Positions 1-9,643 of a stretch of 64,000 nt of DNA are shown piece by piece. The number at the start of each line of letters is the position of its first letter. Positions within the stretch are counted from its first letter, which is position 1. Source of the stretch: Bacillota bacterium (GTDB lineage: Bacteria; Bacillota; Clostridia; Lachnospirales; Lachnospiraceae); assembly GCA_023436065.1 (NCBI GenBank), contig JAEZKU010000032.1, forward strand, positions 1 through 64,000, in the 5' to 3' direction. Both the position numbers and the translations under genes were made by a program. The notes beneath the pieces are model-generated. The model worked only from the letters and a program-made list of their open reading frames with translations. It was not told where the DNA came from and did no database searches.

Positions 1-17
1 AAAGGAGGTGCATAGCA

Positions 18-152
18 ATGAAAATGACATTCCAACCGAAAAAGAGATCTCATTCCAAGGTACACGGATTTAGAGCAAGAATGGCTACAGCAGGTGGCAG
101 AAAGGTATTATCTGCAAGAAGAGCTAAAGGAAGAAAGAAGTTATCTGCATAG
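18..152 (+). CDS. rpmH: 50S ribosomal protein L34
   Basis: A 44-residue, Arg/Lys-rich protein starting MKMTFQPKKR and ending GRKKLSA, which is the diagnostic L34 sequence. A perfect AAAGGAGG ribosome binding site occupies the first bases of the window, ten bases before the ATG. L34 is a structural protein of the large ribosomal subunit. It is the first gene of the conserved rpmH-rnpA-yidD-yidC-jag block next to the replication origin; dnaA would be expected just left of the window. It is complete, with nothing odd. Confidence 0.98.
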   Translation: MKMTFQPKKRSHSKVHGFRARMATAGGRKVLSARRAKGRKKLSA

Positions 153-219
153 GTCGCAATTATGTGGCCTTTTCTTCTATGCATAGCAGTTGCATAGGAA
201 GTTTAGGGGCAACCAAACA

Positions 220-564
220 ATGAAACAGTCAGAGGCATTAAGAAGTAACGAGGATTTTAAAGAAATATACCGTACCGGAAAATCATATGCGAATAAATAT
301 TTGATCATGTATGTAAAGAGAAACGATACAGGTAGAAACCGAATTGGAATATCGGTTAGTAAAAAAGTTGGCAACAGTGTAATTAGGCACAGAATAACAA
401 GATTGATCAGAGAAAGCTATCGATTATCGGAGGATAGCTTTTTGAGCGGATTAGACATTATCGTTGTCGCAAGAGCCGGCGCAAAGGGAAGAAATTATAG
501 CGAGATTGAAAGTGCGCTGTTACACTTAAGAAAGCTCCATAAGATCGAAAATGTGACTAAATAG
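220..564 (+). CDS. rnpA: Ribonuclease P protein component
   Basis: Protein subunit of RNase P, which binds the catalytic RNA and helps mature tRNA 5' ends. The family signature is visible as the basic RNR-type helix region RNRIGISVSKKVGNSVIRHR around residues 40-60. I chose the ATG at 220 (MKQSEALRSNEDF, 114 residues) because family members begin with a short basic stretch followed by a K/N-x-x-F motif; a TTG at 190 would add ten atypical residues. It follows rpmH by 67 bases and is probably co-transcribed with it. Confidence 0.95.
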   Translation: MKQSEALRSNEDFKEIYRTGKSYANKYLIMYVKRNDTGRNRIGISVSKKVGNSVIRHRITRLIRESYRLSEDSFLSGLDIIVVARAGAKGRNYSEIESALLHLRKLHKIENVTK

Positions 565-628
565 TTACGAATGAGTTACTGAGAACATCTGAACTGGTAT
601 AGAGAAGTATAGTTGTAGGGGTATAGAA

Positions 629-847
629 GTGATTATTAAGAAAATACTTATATTTATGATAAATGCTTATCGAAAATATATATCTCCTCTTAAAAGAACA
701 CCTAGTTGTATCTATACACCTACCTGCTCTTTATATGCCATCGAAGCATTGGAAAAGTATGGCGCTTTCAAAGGAACATATTTGGCTGTGAGAAGGGTCT
801 TAAGGTGTCACCCCTTCCATAAAGGAGGATACGACCCCGTTCCGTAG
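629..847 (+). CDS. yidD: Membrane protein insertion efficiency factor YidD
   Basis: A 72-residue protein with the family core: an N-terminal amphipathic/hydrophobic stretch, then PSCIYTPTCSLYAIEALEKYG and a C-terminal RCHPFHKGGYDPVP. Conserved cysteines and the HPF-GGYDPVP ending are characteristic of YidD, a small membrane-associated factor thought to assist YidC-dependent insertion. The start codon is GTG at 629. It sits between rnpA and yidC, its usual place. Confidence 0.95.
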   Translation: MIIKKILIFMINAYRKYISPLKRTPSCIYTPTCSLYAIEALEKYGAFKGTYLAVRRVLRCHPFHKGGYDPVP

Positions 848-902
848 TTCATGACATATAAGGATTATGTTAGTGGACAGCAGCTCTAAGGAGGAAAAAT
901 AA

Positions 903-2159
903 TTGGTGGTTGTATTATTAACAAAGACAGGCGGTTTATTAGGACCGATCGCTGCTTTATTAGGTTTGATCATGAATGCAATCTATGAATTCTTCCATTT
1001 ATTTGGAATTCAAAATATTGCATTATCCATTATTGTATTTACATTTATCGTAAGAGCGTTAATGCTGCCGTTGACCATTAAGCAGCAGAAGTTTACAAAG
1101 CTATCCTCTAGAATGAATCCCGAATTGCAGAAGATTCAGGCAAAATATAAAGGGAAAAAAGATCAAGATTCTTTAAGAAAACAACAGGAAGAAACACAGG
1201 CATTGTATGAGAAATATGGCGCGAATCCGACAGCCGGATGTCTGCCGATGCTGATTACATTGCCGATTATGTTTGCATTGTACTATGTAATAAATAATGT
1301 TCCGGCATATGTAGATTCTGTAAAAGATTTGTATGCGACCGTAGCAAGCGGTATTATGGCTGATCCTAATTATACGACCGTCATGGGTAAGTTATCGGAA
1401 GGAATCGCCAGAATTACGAACAAAAACGATTTTTCAACTCTGAATTATGTAATAGATGCACTGGCTCATTTTGATACAAACCGTTGGGAGCAGTTAAAAA
1501 CAAGCTTCCCCGACCTTGCAAATACAATCAGTGCTTCTCAATTAAGTATTGCAAAAGTAAATGGATTCTTAGGCTTTAATATTGCGAATAATCCCGGATG
1601 GAAATTCCCCGGAATCTTAATTCCTATCCTTGCCATGGTACTGCAGTTTATCCAAGGTAAGCAGCTGGAGGTTAAGAATAAGGGCGGAAATCAGGATCCT
1701 ACCGCTAATGCCATGAAATCCATGAATTATGTCATGCCGGTTATGTCAGGTTTCTTCTGTGTTACTTTCCCGATCGGTATTGGTATTTACTGGATTGCAT
1801 CCAGTGCATTTGCAATTGTACAACAGTTTTTTGTAAACAAGTATATGGATAAGATCGATGTAGATGCATTAATTGCTAAGAACGTAGCAAAGGCATCCAA
1901 GAAAAAGAAGAGATCCTTTACTTCTACAGCAACAGCATCAAGTGCATCTTTGCAGCAGTTAGCAAAGACACAAACAAAATCAATCGAGAGTACTGTATCT
2001 GAAAAGGCTAAGGTTTCTGTAAATAGCGATAGCAGCAATGGCCAGGAAGAAGTAAAGACCGAGCAAGTTAATAATAATAAATCCTCAGGCGGTGCGAAAA
2101 GCATTTCTGAAATAGCAAACCTTCTTCAAAACAGGAACATTGATAAGGGGGATAAATAA
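903..2159 (+). CDS. yidC: Membrane protein insertase YidC/Oxa1 family
   Basis: A 418-residue inner-membrane insertase. A hydrophobic N-terminus leads to the conserved hydrophilic-groove arginine (about residue 51 in IVRALMLPLTIKQQ). A charged coiled cytosolic loop, YEKYGANPTAGCLPMLITLPI and later transmembrane segments match the family. No lipobox cysteine follows the N-terminal hydrophobic stretch, unlike Bacillus SpoIIIJ. The loop at about 145-235 is long. The last 75 residues are a Lys/Ser/Thr-rich low-complexity tail. The start is TTG at 903, eight bases after AAGGAGG (888-894). Confidence 0.95.
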   Translation: MVVVLLTKTGGLLGPIAALLGLIMNAIYEFFHLFGIQNIALSIIVFTFIVRALMLPLTIKQQKFTKLSSRMNPELQKIQAKYKGKKDQDSLRKQQEETQALYEKYGANPTAGCLPMLITLPIMFALYYVINNVPAYVDSVKDLYATVASGIMADPNYTTVMGKLSEGIARITNKNDFSTLNYVIDALAHFDTNRWEQLKTSFPDLANTISASQLSIAKVNGFLGFNIANNPGWKFPGILIPILAMVLQFIQGKQLEVKNKGGNQDPTANAMKSMNYVMPVMSGFFCVTFPIGIGIYWIASSAFAIVQQFFVNKYMDKIDVDALIAKNVAKASKKKKRSFTSTATASSASLQQLAKTQTKSIESTVSEKAKVSVNSDSSNGQEEVKTEQVNNNKSSGGAKSISEIANLLQNRNIDKGDK

Positions 2160-2160
2160 T

Positions 2161-3012
2161 ATGGATTGGAGAGAAATATCGGCCAAGACAGTAGATGAAG
2201 CTTTAACAAATGCTATGCTTGAATTAGGCACTACGATAGATAATCTGGAATATGAAGTATTAGAAAAAGAATCCACCGGCTTTTTAGGTATTTTCGGTAA
2301 ACCGGCAAGAATCAAGGTTAGAATGAAGATGACCATAGAGAATTCAACCAAGAAATTCCTTACAGATGTATTTGCAGCTATGGGAATCAATGCATTGGTT
2401 GAAGTAAACTATGATCAGGAAAATTCAACTGTGGAAGTCAATATTGACGGAGATGAGATGGGAGTTTTGATCGGTAAGAGAGGACAAACACTGGATTCCC
2501 TTCAATATCTTGTCAGCCTGGTAGTGAATAAGAACAGCGAAAACTATATCAAGGTGAAGTTGGATACCGAGAACTACAGAGCAAGAAGAAAAGAGACTCT
2601 GGAGAATCTGGCTAAGAATATTGCATATAAGGTGAAGAGAACCAGAAAGCCTGTATCATTAGAGCCGATGAATCCCTATGAGAGAAGAATTATTCATAGT
2701 GCGTTACAGAATGACAAGTTTGTTGAGACCTATTCTGAGGGTGAGGAACCTTACCGTAAAGTAGTCATCAATATTAAGAAATCCATTCGTGATGCAAAAC
2801 CGAATAATAACAGGCCGTCCGGCGGATACCGCAAGGATTATAACAAGGATTATAACAAGGATTATAAGAAGGGTGACAACAAGGGTTACAATAAGCCTTA
2901 TAATGTTAGTAAGAGCGGCTATAATAAAAATTATAGTACAGATTACAAAAAAGATTATGAGCTTTATAAGCTCAGCAAAGAAAAAAAGGAACAAGAGGTT
3001 GAAGCAAAGTAA
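2161..3012 (+). CDS. jag: RNA-binding protein Jag/KhpB (Jag-N, KH, R3H)
   Basis: A 283-residue RNA-binding protein (KhpB/EloR in streptococci), always next to yidC. Domains in order: Jag-N (1-50, with GFLGIFGKPARI), a KH domain with its GKRG loop at about 105-108, and an R3H domain with R175-x3-H179 in NPYERRIIHSAL. Residues 215-283 form an unusual Lys/Tyr/Asn/Asp-rich tail built from repeats of DYNK/DYKK type. I chose ATG 2161 over upstream starts inside yidC; AAGGGG at 2145-2150 can serve as ribosome binding site. Confidence 0.93.
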   Translation: MDWREISAKTVDEALTNAMLELGTTIDNLEYEVLEKESTGFLGIFGKPARIKVRMKMTIENSTKKFLTDVFAAMGINALVEVNYDQENSTVEVNIDGDEMGVLIGKRGQTLDSLQYLVSLVVNKNSENYIKVKLDTENYRARRKETLENLAKNIAYKVKRTRKPVSLEPMNPYERRIIHSALQNDKFVETYSEGEEPYRKVVINIKKSIRDAKPNNNRPSGGYRKDYNKDYNKDYKKGDNKGYNKPYNVSKSGYNKNYSTDYKKDYELYKLSKEKKEQEVEAK

Positions 3013-3036
3013 GTTAGCGGATGTATGTTGATTGGG

Positions 3037-3077
3037 AGGTGTCTTAAAGGTAATGCATACTTTAAGGCACCTTTTAT
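3037..3077 (+). terminator. Rho-independent terminator after jag
   Basis: An inverted repeat AGGTGTCTTAAAG (3037-3049) pairs with its complement at 3060-3072 around a loop of about ten bases, with one G-T wobble. It runs into TTTTATT, so it can end rpmH-jag transcription before mnmE. Confidence 0.65.
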
Positions 3078-3104
3078 TCTGATAGTAAAGAAAGGAGGTA
3101 TGGC

Positions 3105-4481
3105 ATGAAGTCAGATACAATAGCGGCAATAGCTACAGGTCTTTCGAATGCAGGTATCAGTATAATCCGTATCAGCGGTAATGATGCGTTTGAGATTATT
3201 GATAAGATCTATCGCTCCAGAAAGGGAAATAAAATACTTTCCAAGGAAGCAAGCCATACACTCCATTATGGATTTATTATAGACAAAGAGGAAATCATCG
3301 ATGAGGTTATGGTTGCAATTATGAGAGCTCCCGCAACCTATACCAGAGAAGACATCGTTGAGATAGATTGTCACGGAGGAATTGTGGTTACAAGAAGAAT
3401 TCTCGAGGTGGTATTAAAGTATGGAGCAAGGCTTTCTGATCCCGGAGAATTTACAAAACGTGCTTTTCTAAACGGAAGAATTGATTTATCTCAGGCAGAA
3501 GCGGTCAGTGACATCATTTCTGCCAAGAATGAACTGGCACTGAAAAATTCACTAAATCAGTTAAGAGGCAGTGTAAGGCAGCTGATTATAGAATTAAGAG
3601 AGAAGATTCTAAGGGATATGGCATTTATTGAGGCGGCCCTGGATGACCCGGAGCATATCAGTCTGGAAGGCTTCGATCGTCAGCTTTGGGAACATCTTGA
3701 GGAAGAAACAGAGCAAATAGAGAGGCTGATCAAGGAATCCAGAAACGGTAAGATCATAAAGGAAGGAATCAAGACGGTCATCGTTGGAAAGCCAAATGCC
3801 GGTAAATCCAGTTTACTAAATTCTCTGGTAGGAGAAGAGCGTGCAATCGTCACAGAAATCGCCGGGACAACCAGGGATACGCTGGAGGAAACCATTAATC
3901 TAAGCGGTATAGTACTAAATGTCATAGATACTGCAGGAATTAGAGATACCAACGATATCATAGAGAAGATGGGTGTTGAAAAGGCGATCAGGATAGCATC
4001 AGACGCTGATCTGATTATCTACGTCCTTGATTCTTCTACCGAACTGGATGCTAACGATAAAGATATTTTCGAGATGATAGCGGATAAGAAGGCTATCCTG
4101 TTACTGAACAAATCAGATCTTGAGCAACGGATTACTATAGAAGAAATCAGTAAAATGACCGCGCATCCGGTGATCAACGTATCTGTAAAGGAGAATACTG
4201 GATTATCCGAATTAGAAGCACAAATTAAGGATATGTTTTTTGGAGGAGAACTGTCCTTAAGGGAGGATATCTATATTACAAATGAAAGACATAGAGAAGC
4301 ATTGATCTCATCGATGGAAAGTCTTAAGTTGGTGAAACAGAGTCTTACCGATGGTATGCCGGAGGATTTTTATTCCATAGATCTGATGAATGCCTATGAA
4401 GCACTTGGTAAAATCATTGGTGAAAATGTAGAAGAGGACCTTGTTAATATGATTTTCAAGGAATTCTGCATGGGTAAATAG
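3105..4481 (+). CDS. mnmE: tRNA-5-carboxymethylaminomethyl-2-thiouridine GTPase MnmE
   Basis: A 458-residue GTPase that works with MnmG to modify U34 of tRNAs reading two-codon families. Visible parts are an N-terminal folate-binding/dimerisation domain, a helical region, an inserted G domain with P-loop GKPNAGKSS at about 228-236, switch region GTTRDTLEE, DTAG and NKSD, and the C-terminal FCMGK motif whose Cys is conserved. The ATG follows AAAGGAGG closely. mnmG starts 14 bases after the stop, so the two partners are co-transcribed. Confidence 0.98.
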   Translation: MKSDTIAAIATGLSNAGISIIRISGNDAFEIIDKIYRSRKGNKILSKEASHTLHYGFIIDKEEIIDEVMVAIMRAPATYTREDIVEIDCHGGIVVTRRILEVVLKYGARLSDPGEFTKRAFLNGRIDLSQAEAVSDIISAKNELALKNSLNQLRGSVRQLIIELREKILRDMAFIEAALDDPEHISLEGFDRQLWEHLEEETEQIERLIKESRNGKIIKEGIKTVIVGKPNAGKSSLLNSLVGEERAIVTEIAGTTRDTLEETINLSGIVLNVIDTAGIRDTNDIIEKMGVEKAIRIASDADLIIYVLDSSTELDANDKDIFEMIADKKAILLLNKSDLEQRITIEEISKMTAHPVINVSVKENTGLSELEAQIKDMFFGGELSLREDIYITNERHREALISSMESLKLVKQSLTDGMPEDFYSIDLMNAYEALGKIIGENVEEDLVNMIFKEFCMGK

Positions 4482-4494
4482 AAGGGGGAAGCAT

Positions 4495-6387
4495 ATGTCC
4501 TATGTATATGAAAGCTACGACGTGGTAGTGGTAGGTGCAGGTCATGCAGGCTGCGAGGCTGCATTGGCCTGTGCAAGATTATCTTTAAATACCCTGCTGT
4601 TTACCATTAGCATGGACAGCATAGCTATGATGCCCTGTAACCCAAACATCGGAGGAACCTCGAAGGGTCATCTGGTACGAGAGATCGATGCTTTGGGCGG
4701 TGAAATGGGTAAAAATATCGATAAGACCTACATCCAGTCAAAGATGCTGAATATCTCCAAGGGACCTGCGGTACATTCCCTGCGTGCGCAGGCTGATAAG
4801 CAGGAATATTCACGCTCTATGAGAAAGATTCTGGAGAATACAGAACATCTAACCCTAAAACAGGCTGAAATCACGGAGATTCTTACGGAAGATAATAAAA
4901 TCACCGGAGTGAAGACCTTCTCCGGTGCTATTTATCCATGTAAGGCTGTTGTATTATGTACAGGTACCTACCTGAATGCAAGATGTATCTACGGTGAGAC
5001 GGTTAATATGACCGGACCGAACGGTTTGCAGGCTGCAACGCATCTCACAGATTCTTTAAGAGCGATTGGTATTGAGATGTACCGTTTTAAGACAGGAACT
5101 CCTGCAAGAATAGATGCAAGAACGATCGATTTTTCCAAGATGGAGGAGCAGTTTGGTGATGAGAAGGTTGTTCCCTTTTCCTTTGCTACCAGACGTGAGG
5201 ATTTGAACAGGGAGCAGATTTCCTGCTGGCTTACCTATACCAATGAGAAGACGCACGAAATTATTCGGGCAAATATTGACCGGTCTCCTCTATATTGCGG
5301 TGACATCAAAGGTACAGGACCACGCTACTGTCCATCCATAGAGGATAAGGTAGTAAAATTTGCTGACAAGGACAGGCATCAGGTATTCATAGAGCCGGAA
5401 GGACTCTATACAAATGAGATGTATATTGCCGGCATGTCAAGCTCTCTGCCGGAGGATGTGCAGGTACAGATGTATCGGTCTGTACCGGGACTGGAGAAGG
5501 CTAATATTGTAAGGAATGCCTATGCCATAGAATATGACTGCATCAATCCGTTGCAGCTGAAGCCATCGTTGGAATTTAAAGCAGTGGAAGGATTATTTAG
5601 CGGCGGCCAGTTTAATGGAAGCTCAGGTTATGAAGAAGCCGCAGCTCAGGGACTTATCGCAGGCATCAATGCTGCAAGAAAGGTATTACAAAAGGACCCC
5701 CTGATTCTGGATCGTTCTGAGGCATATATCGGAGTCCTGATCGATGACCTGGTAACCAAGGAAACACATGAACCTTACCGAATGATGACTTCAAGAGCTG
5801 AATATCGTCTTTTACTTAGACAGGACAATGCGGATATAAGACTGAGTAAAAAGGGTTATGAGATAGGCCTGATCAGCGAGGAAAGATACCAAAAGTTACT
5901 CAAGAAGGAAGAGGAAATTAATCGTGAAATGCTGCGGTTAGAGCAGGTAGTCGTTGGAGCTTCCAAGGAGGTACAGGAGCTACTTGAGAAACTGGGAAGT
6001 TCCCCATTAAATACAGCTGCAACAATGGCTGAATTAATTCGAAGACCGGAGCTTGATTATGAGCTTCTGGAACCAATTGATAAGACACGTCAACCCTTAT
6101 CGGAAGAGGTTATAGAACAGGTTAATATCAATATCAAATATGATGGATATATCAGACGCCAGCTGCAGCAGATTGAGCAGTTCAAAAAATTAGAAAACCG
6201 TAGAATTCCTGAGGATATCGATTATTCTTCAGTACCCAGCCTTCGAATAGAAGCCAGACAGAAGCTGGAGAAGTTTAGACCGATTTCCATAGGACAGGCC
6301 TCCAGAATATCCGGAGTCTCTCCGGCAGATGTTTCTGTACTGCTGGTATATCTGACACAATATAACCATGAGAGATCTAAAGAATAA
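4495..6387 (+). CDS. mnmG: tRNA uridine 5-carboxymethylaminomethyl modification enzyme MnmG
   Basis: A 630-residue FAD-dependent partner of MnmE (also called GidA). The N-terminus carries the FAD dinucleotide-binding fingerprint VVVGAGHAGCEAA. Family blocks CNPNIGGTSKGHLVREIDALGGEMG and FFSGGQFNGSSGYEEAAAQG-like LFSGGQFNGSSGYEE are present, as is the C-terminal helical domain for MnmE and tRNA binding (ISGVSPADVSVLLVYL). Its length is normal for the family. It forms an operon with mnmE and, 32 bases on, rsmG. Confidence 0.98.
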   Translation: MSYVYESYDVVVVGAGHAGCEAALACARLSLNTLLFTISMDSIAMMPCNPNIGGTSKGHLVREIDALGGEMGKNIDKTYIQSKMLNISKGPAVHSLRAQADKQEYSRSMRKILENTEHLTLKQAEITEILTEDNKITGVKTFSGAIYPCKAVVLCTGTYLNARCIYGETVNMTGPNGLQAATHLTDSLRAIGIEMYRFKTGTPARIDARTIDFSKMEEQFGDEKVVPFSFATRREDLNREQISCWLTYTNEKTHEIIRANIDRSPLYCGDIKGTGPRYCPSIEDKVVKFADKDRHQVFIEPEGLYTNEMYIAGMSSSLPEDVQVQMYRSVPGLEKANIVRNAYAIEYDCINPLQLKPSLEFKAVEGLFSGGQFNGSSGYEEAAAQGLIAGINAARKVLQKDPLILDRSEAYIGVLIDDLVTKETHEPYRMMTSRAEYRLLLRQDNADIRLSKKGYEIGLISEERYQKLLKKEEEINREMLRLEQVVVGASKEVQELLEKLGSSPLNTAATMAELIRRPELDYELLEPIDKTRQPLSEEVIEQVNINIKYDGYIRRQLQQIEQFKKLENRRIPEDIDYSSVPSLRIEARQKLEKFRPISIGQASRISGVSPADVSVLLVYLTQYNHERSKE

Positions 6388-6419
6388 CATAGCATTCATA
6401 TGCGAAGGAATGAGGAACG

Positions 6420-7148
6420 ATGAGGTTTAGCGATTATCCGGAGATTAAAGAATTTGAAAATGGTCTGAAACAGCTTGGAATCACGCTCACAGAACTGCAA
6501 TATCAGCAGTTCGTGGATTATTATGAGCTTCTCATTGAGCGAAATAAGGTAATGAACCTGACTGCAATTACAGATCTAGGCGAAGTAATTACGAAACACT
6601 TCATAGACAGTCTTGCAATGGTTAAGGCTGTCAAGCCGGTAGGGCAGAAGCTGCTGGATATCGGTACCGGAGCAGGATTTCCCGGTATCCCTTTAAAAAT
6701 TGCATTTCCCGATCTGAACATCATATTACTCGATTCTTTAAAGAAGCGACTGACATTTCTGGATGAAGTAATCAGTCAATTGGGTTTGACAGGCATTAGT
6801 ACGTTGCATGGCAGAGCAGAGGACTTCGGAAGAGATGCAGGCTATCGAGAGCTGTTTGATTTATGTGTATCAAGAGCTGTTGCCAGACTTTCTTCCCTTT
6901 CCGAGTACTGTCTTCCCTATGTCAAAAAGGAAGGGAGCTTTATCTCTTACAAATCGGGAAATATCGAGGAGGAGCTGACTTCTTCAAAGAGAGCGATCAG
7001 ACTTCTTGGTGCGGAATTAAAAGAAGTAATTGAATATCAATTACCGAATACGGATATACAGCGAACCCTAATCGTGATTAAAAAGAAGGACACTACACCA
7101 AAGAGCTATCCAAGAGCAGCAGGAAAGCCTTCAAAAGATCCTCTATAA
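6420..7148 (+). CDS. rsmG: 16S rRNA (guanine-527-N7)-methyltransferase RsmG
   Basis: A 242-residue SAM-dependent methyltransferase (GidB) acting on G527 of 16S rRNA. The Rossmann motif I reads LLDIGTGAGFPGIPLKI, followed by LLDSLKKR and VSRAVARL as in the family. It is the third gene of the mnmE-mnmG-rsmG cluster, in the canonical order. The ATG at 6420 follows GGAATGAGG at short distance. Confidence 0.97.
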   Translation: MRFSDYPEIKEFENGLKQLGITLTELQYQQFVDYYELLIERNKVMNLTAITDLGEVITKHFIDSLAMVKAVKPVGQKLLDIGTGAGFPGIPLKIAFPDLNIILLDSLKKRLTFLDEVISQLGLTGISTLHGRAEDFGRDAGYRELFDLCVSRAVARLSSLSEYCLPYVKKEGSFISYKSGNIEEELTSSKRAIRLLGAELKEVIEYQLPNTDIQRTLIVIKKKDTTPKSYPRAAGKPSKDPL

Positions 7149-7162
7149 CAGTATTATGCTAC

Positions 7163-7651
7163 ATGGATAGGAAAGGAAAATCTATGCTAATTCAAGGTAA
7201 GTTATTATCCTACGGCTCCGATCTTTCAGAGGTAATGGAGATTAGGAGACAGGTATCCGTGAAAGAATATCAAAGGAGAGAATCAGAAGAATTTGATGAG
7301 CAGGAATCTATCGCAATGCATGTCTTAGTATTTGAGCAAAGTGATCAGAAGAAACCGGTAGCAACCGGAAGGATAGTCTTTGATGGTTCCATCTGCGAGA
7401 TTGGACATATAGCAGTTTTGAAGGAGTATCGACGTAGGCAATATGGAGATTTTGTAGTCAGGATGCTTATTAATAAAGCATTCACGTCGGGAATTCATGA
7501 GGTAAGTGTAAAAGCGCCCGGGCAACTCATAGATTTCTTTAAGAAGATAGGCTTTACCATGAAAGAGACAGAAGAAAGTATTATCCCGGACAAGGAATAT
7601 GATATGACGATTTGTGATGGAGATGTTCATACCTGCTGTCACAGAAAATAG
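7163..7651 (+). CDS. GNAT family N-acetyltransferase
   Basis: A 162-residue single-domain protein. It has the GNAT acetyl-CoA-binding core at about residues 85-110 (IGHIAVLKEYRRRQYGDFVVRMLI, a variant of the usual Q/RxxGxG/A motif) and a C-terminal FFKKIGFTM segment. The overall pattern resembles ElaA-like acetyltransferases, but the substrate cannot be told. It lies 14 bases after rsmG on the same strand. A later in-frame ATG at 7184 is a possible alternative start. Confidence 0.75.
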   Translation: MDRKGKSMLIQGKLLSYGSDLSEVMEIRRQVSVKEYQRRESEEFDEQESIAMHVLVFEQSDQKKPVATGRIVFDGSICEIGHIAVLKEYRRRQYGDFVVRMLINKAFTSGIHEVSVKAPGQLIDFFKKIGFTMKETEESIIPDKEYDMTICDGDVHTCCHRK

Positions 7652-7814
7652 TACTTTATTCATGGTTGTCTACGAAAATACTTTAAAAAAATGGAATTAT
7701 GTTATATGATATTTATATTACATGTTAAGAATGTCGATATATTTCTATATGACTGACTTTCGTATAATTATGAAATATCGATTGTTGCCCAAATCTGGAA
7801 AGGATACTTTTGCT

Positions 7815-8918
7815 ATGAATGACAGCAATGGAAACAATAAGGATATGGAAGAAAGAAGCAATTCAGATAAAAAGGATATCCGTACTCTACTAAAGGATAT
7901 GGCAATTGAACTGGAGGAAAAACTTTATTCTATAAAGGTTCAACAGAAAACACAGGTAAATCTTTTAGCAGAAAAGAAAAATGAATTATCTGAAAGGGAA
8001 AGAATTAAGATTCATAACCTGGACCTGTTTTCACCTATTTATAATCAAGCTCAGGAAGAAAATGAGCTGATCTTAACAATTGATCATATTAAGCAGACAA
8101 TTGAAGAGTTAAACAAGGAACAGGATCAGCTGACAGAAAAGATTAACGGGCTAAAAACTGCAGCCGGTTATCTTAACAATATAGATATCAAGGAAGAACC
8201 AAGCGAGAAGGATAAGCTTGGTGAAGGTCGTGTACCGTATAATGATAAAGGCTTAAGTATTCTGGAAGCACAGGAAATCGACAGGCAAAGGATTGCCAGG
8301 GATTTACATGATTCTACAGTACAAAGTCTGACTAGCCTGGTGCATAAGGCAGAGCTGTGCGTAAAGCTTATTGATATCGATACGACAAGGGCTAAGCTTG
8401 AACTCACCTCTATGTCGAATACGATTAAAACCGTCATTAATGATATGAGAGGCATCATATATAATCTGAAGCCTATGACCCTCGATGATCTCGGACTTAC
8501 AATTACGATGGAGAGATATGCAAGCCGACTCATGGACTTAAATAATATCAATGTTATTATTCATTCCAATGAAGAGACAAAGGAAATTTTGCCGGTTATT
8601 AAAGTTACACTATTCCGTATTATCCAGGAAGCATGTAATAATGTGATCAAACATGCAAATGCGTCTTTAATTACAATTGATATCAATTATGAGGAACACA
8701 ATGTTACGGTATCGATTAAGGATAACGGGTCCGGCTTTGATATAGATAATTCAGGTTCTGACGGAGTAAAGCATTCATCCAGTTTTGGTCTATCTATCAT
8801 GAAAGAAAGAATTTCATTGCTATCGGGAACGGTAGATATTAAGTCGGAAAAAGGAAAAGGAACAACGGTAATTGTTTCTGCACCACTAACAATCTACGAG
8901 GGGGAAAAACATGAGTAA
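7815..8918 (+). CDS. Cytoplasmic sensor histidine kinase, DegS/NarL type
   Basis: A 367-residue kinase with no transmembrane segment. Residues 1-130 are charged and coiled-coil-like. The HisKA_3 phospho-acceptor helix reads RQRIARDLHDSTVQ with the histidine near residue 165. A HATPase_c domain follows (NNVIKHANAS, DNGSGFD, FGLSIMKERISLL). This architecture is that of DegS-like soluble kinases. I chose ATG 7815, preceded by GGAAAGGA, over an upstream ATG at 7722 that lacks a clear site. It overlaps the response regulator by eight bases, so the pair is translationally coupled. Confidence 0.88.
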   Translation: MNDSNGNNKDMEERSNSDKKDIRTLLKDMAIELEEKLYSIKVQQKTQVNLLAEKKNELSERERIKIHNLDLFSPIYNQAQEENELILTIDHIKQTIEELNKEQDQLTEKINGLKTAAGYLNNIDIKEEPSEKDKLGEGRVPYNDKGLSILEAQEIDRQRIARDLHDSTVQSLTSLVHKAELCVKLIDIDTTRAKLELTSMSNTIKTVINDMRGIIYNLKPMTLDDLGLTITMERYASRLMDLNNINVIIHSNEETKEILPVIKVTLFRIIQEACNNVIKHANASLITIDINYEEHNVTVSIKDNGSGFDIDNSGSDGVKHSSSFGLSIMKERISLLSGTVDIKSEKGKGTTVIVSAPLTIYEGEKHE

Positions 8919-9561
8919 ACCAGTAAATATAATGATTGCTGATGACCATTCAATGGTAAGAGAAGGATTGAAACAACTGTTAGAATTAGACGGGGACATT
9001 GCTGTTATTGCTGAAGCAAACAATGGAAAACAATGTATCGAGTTGCTTGATGAGACCAGAACGGATGTTCTGCTTTTAGACATCAATATGCCTTTGATGA
9101 ATGGTCTTCAGGTTTTGCAATATATCAGAGAAAACAGAAAAAAAGTAAAGGTTTTGATACTTACCATACATAATGAAGTTGAGTATCTTATGAAGGCAGT
9201 GGAGATCGGTGTCGATGGTTATGTATTAAAGGATTCAGATTCTGCTGTTTTGAAAAAAGCAATTTTCTGTGTTAACAGAGGAGAGTCCTTTATTCAGCCG
9301 GAGCTCACACCAATCCTGAAGGTCAAGATGGAGGAAAGGGAAAACCAGACTGAGGATGAAGATGCTCTGACAAAGAGAGAGATAGAGGTATTGAAGCTTC
9401 TTGCTGAGGGATTATTCAATAAGGAGATTGCCTATATGCTGGCCATCAGTGAAAAGACTGTAAAGAACCATGTATCAAATATTTTCAAGAAGATCAATGT
9501 ATCGGACAGAACTCAGGCTGCAGTCTATGCAATCAAGAATAATTTCGTTGACCTGCTGTAA
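8911..9561 (+). CDS. LuxR/NarL-family response regulator (DegU-like)
   Basis: A 216-residue transcription factor. The receiver domain covers 1-120, with the acidic pocket IADDHS near the N-terminus and the phospho-acceptor Asp in DVLLLDINMP at about 54. The LuxR-type helix-turn-helix covers about 148-210 (LTKREIEVLKLLAEGLFNKEIA, SEKTVKNHVSNIFKKI). It is the cognate partner of the preceding kinase by overlap. Target genes are not evident. Confidence 0.92.
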   Translation: MSKPVNIMIADDHSMVREGLKQLLELDGDIAVIAEANNGKQCIELLDETRTDVLLLDINMPLMNGLQVLQYIRENRKKVKVLILTIHNEVEYLMKAVEIGVDGYVLKDSDSAVLKKAIFCVNRGESFIQPELTPILKVKMEERENQTEDEDALTKREIEVLKLLAEGLFNKEIAYMLAISEKTVKNHVSNIFKKINVSDRTQAAVYAIKNNFVDLL

Positions 9562-9643
9562 TTCAATTTACAGGATTTTCGACAATAAGAATAAAAGGGA
9601 ATATAAACAAGAAATAAGAAGATTATTTAAGACAAACGAAGAT

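Noticed and set aside
2704..3129. Minus-strand 141-residue frame opposite the jag tail
   Set aside because: Its Ile/Val-rich composition is the mirror of the Lys/Tyr/Asn repeat codons in jag; no start signals.
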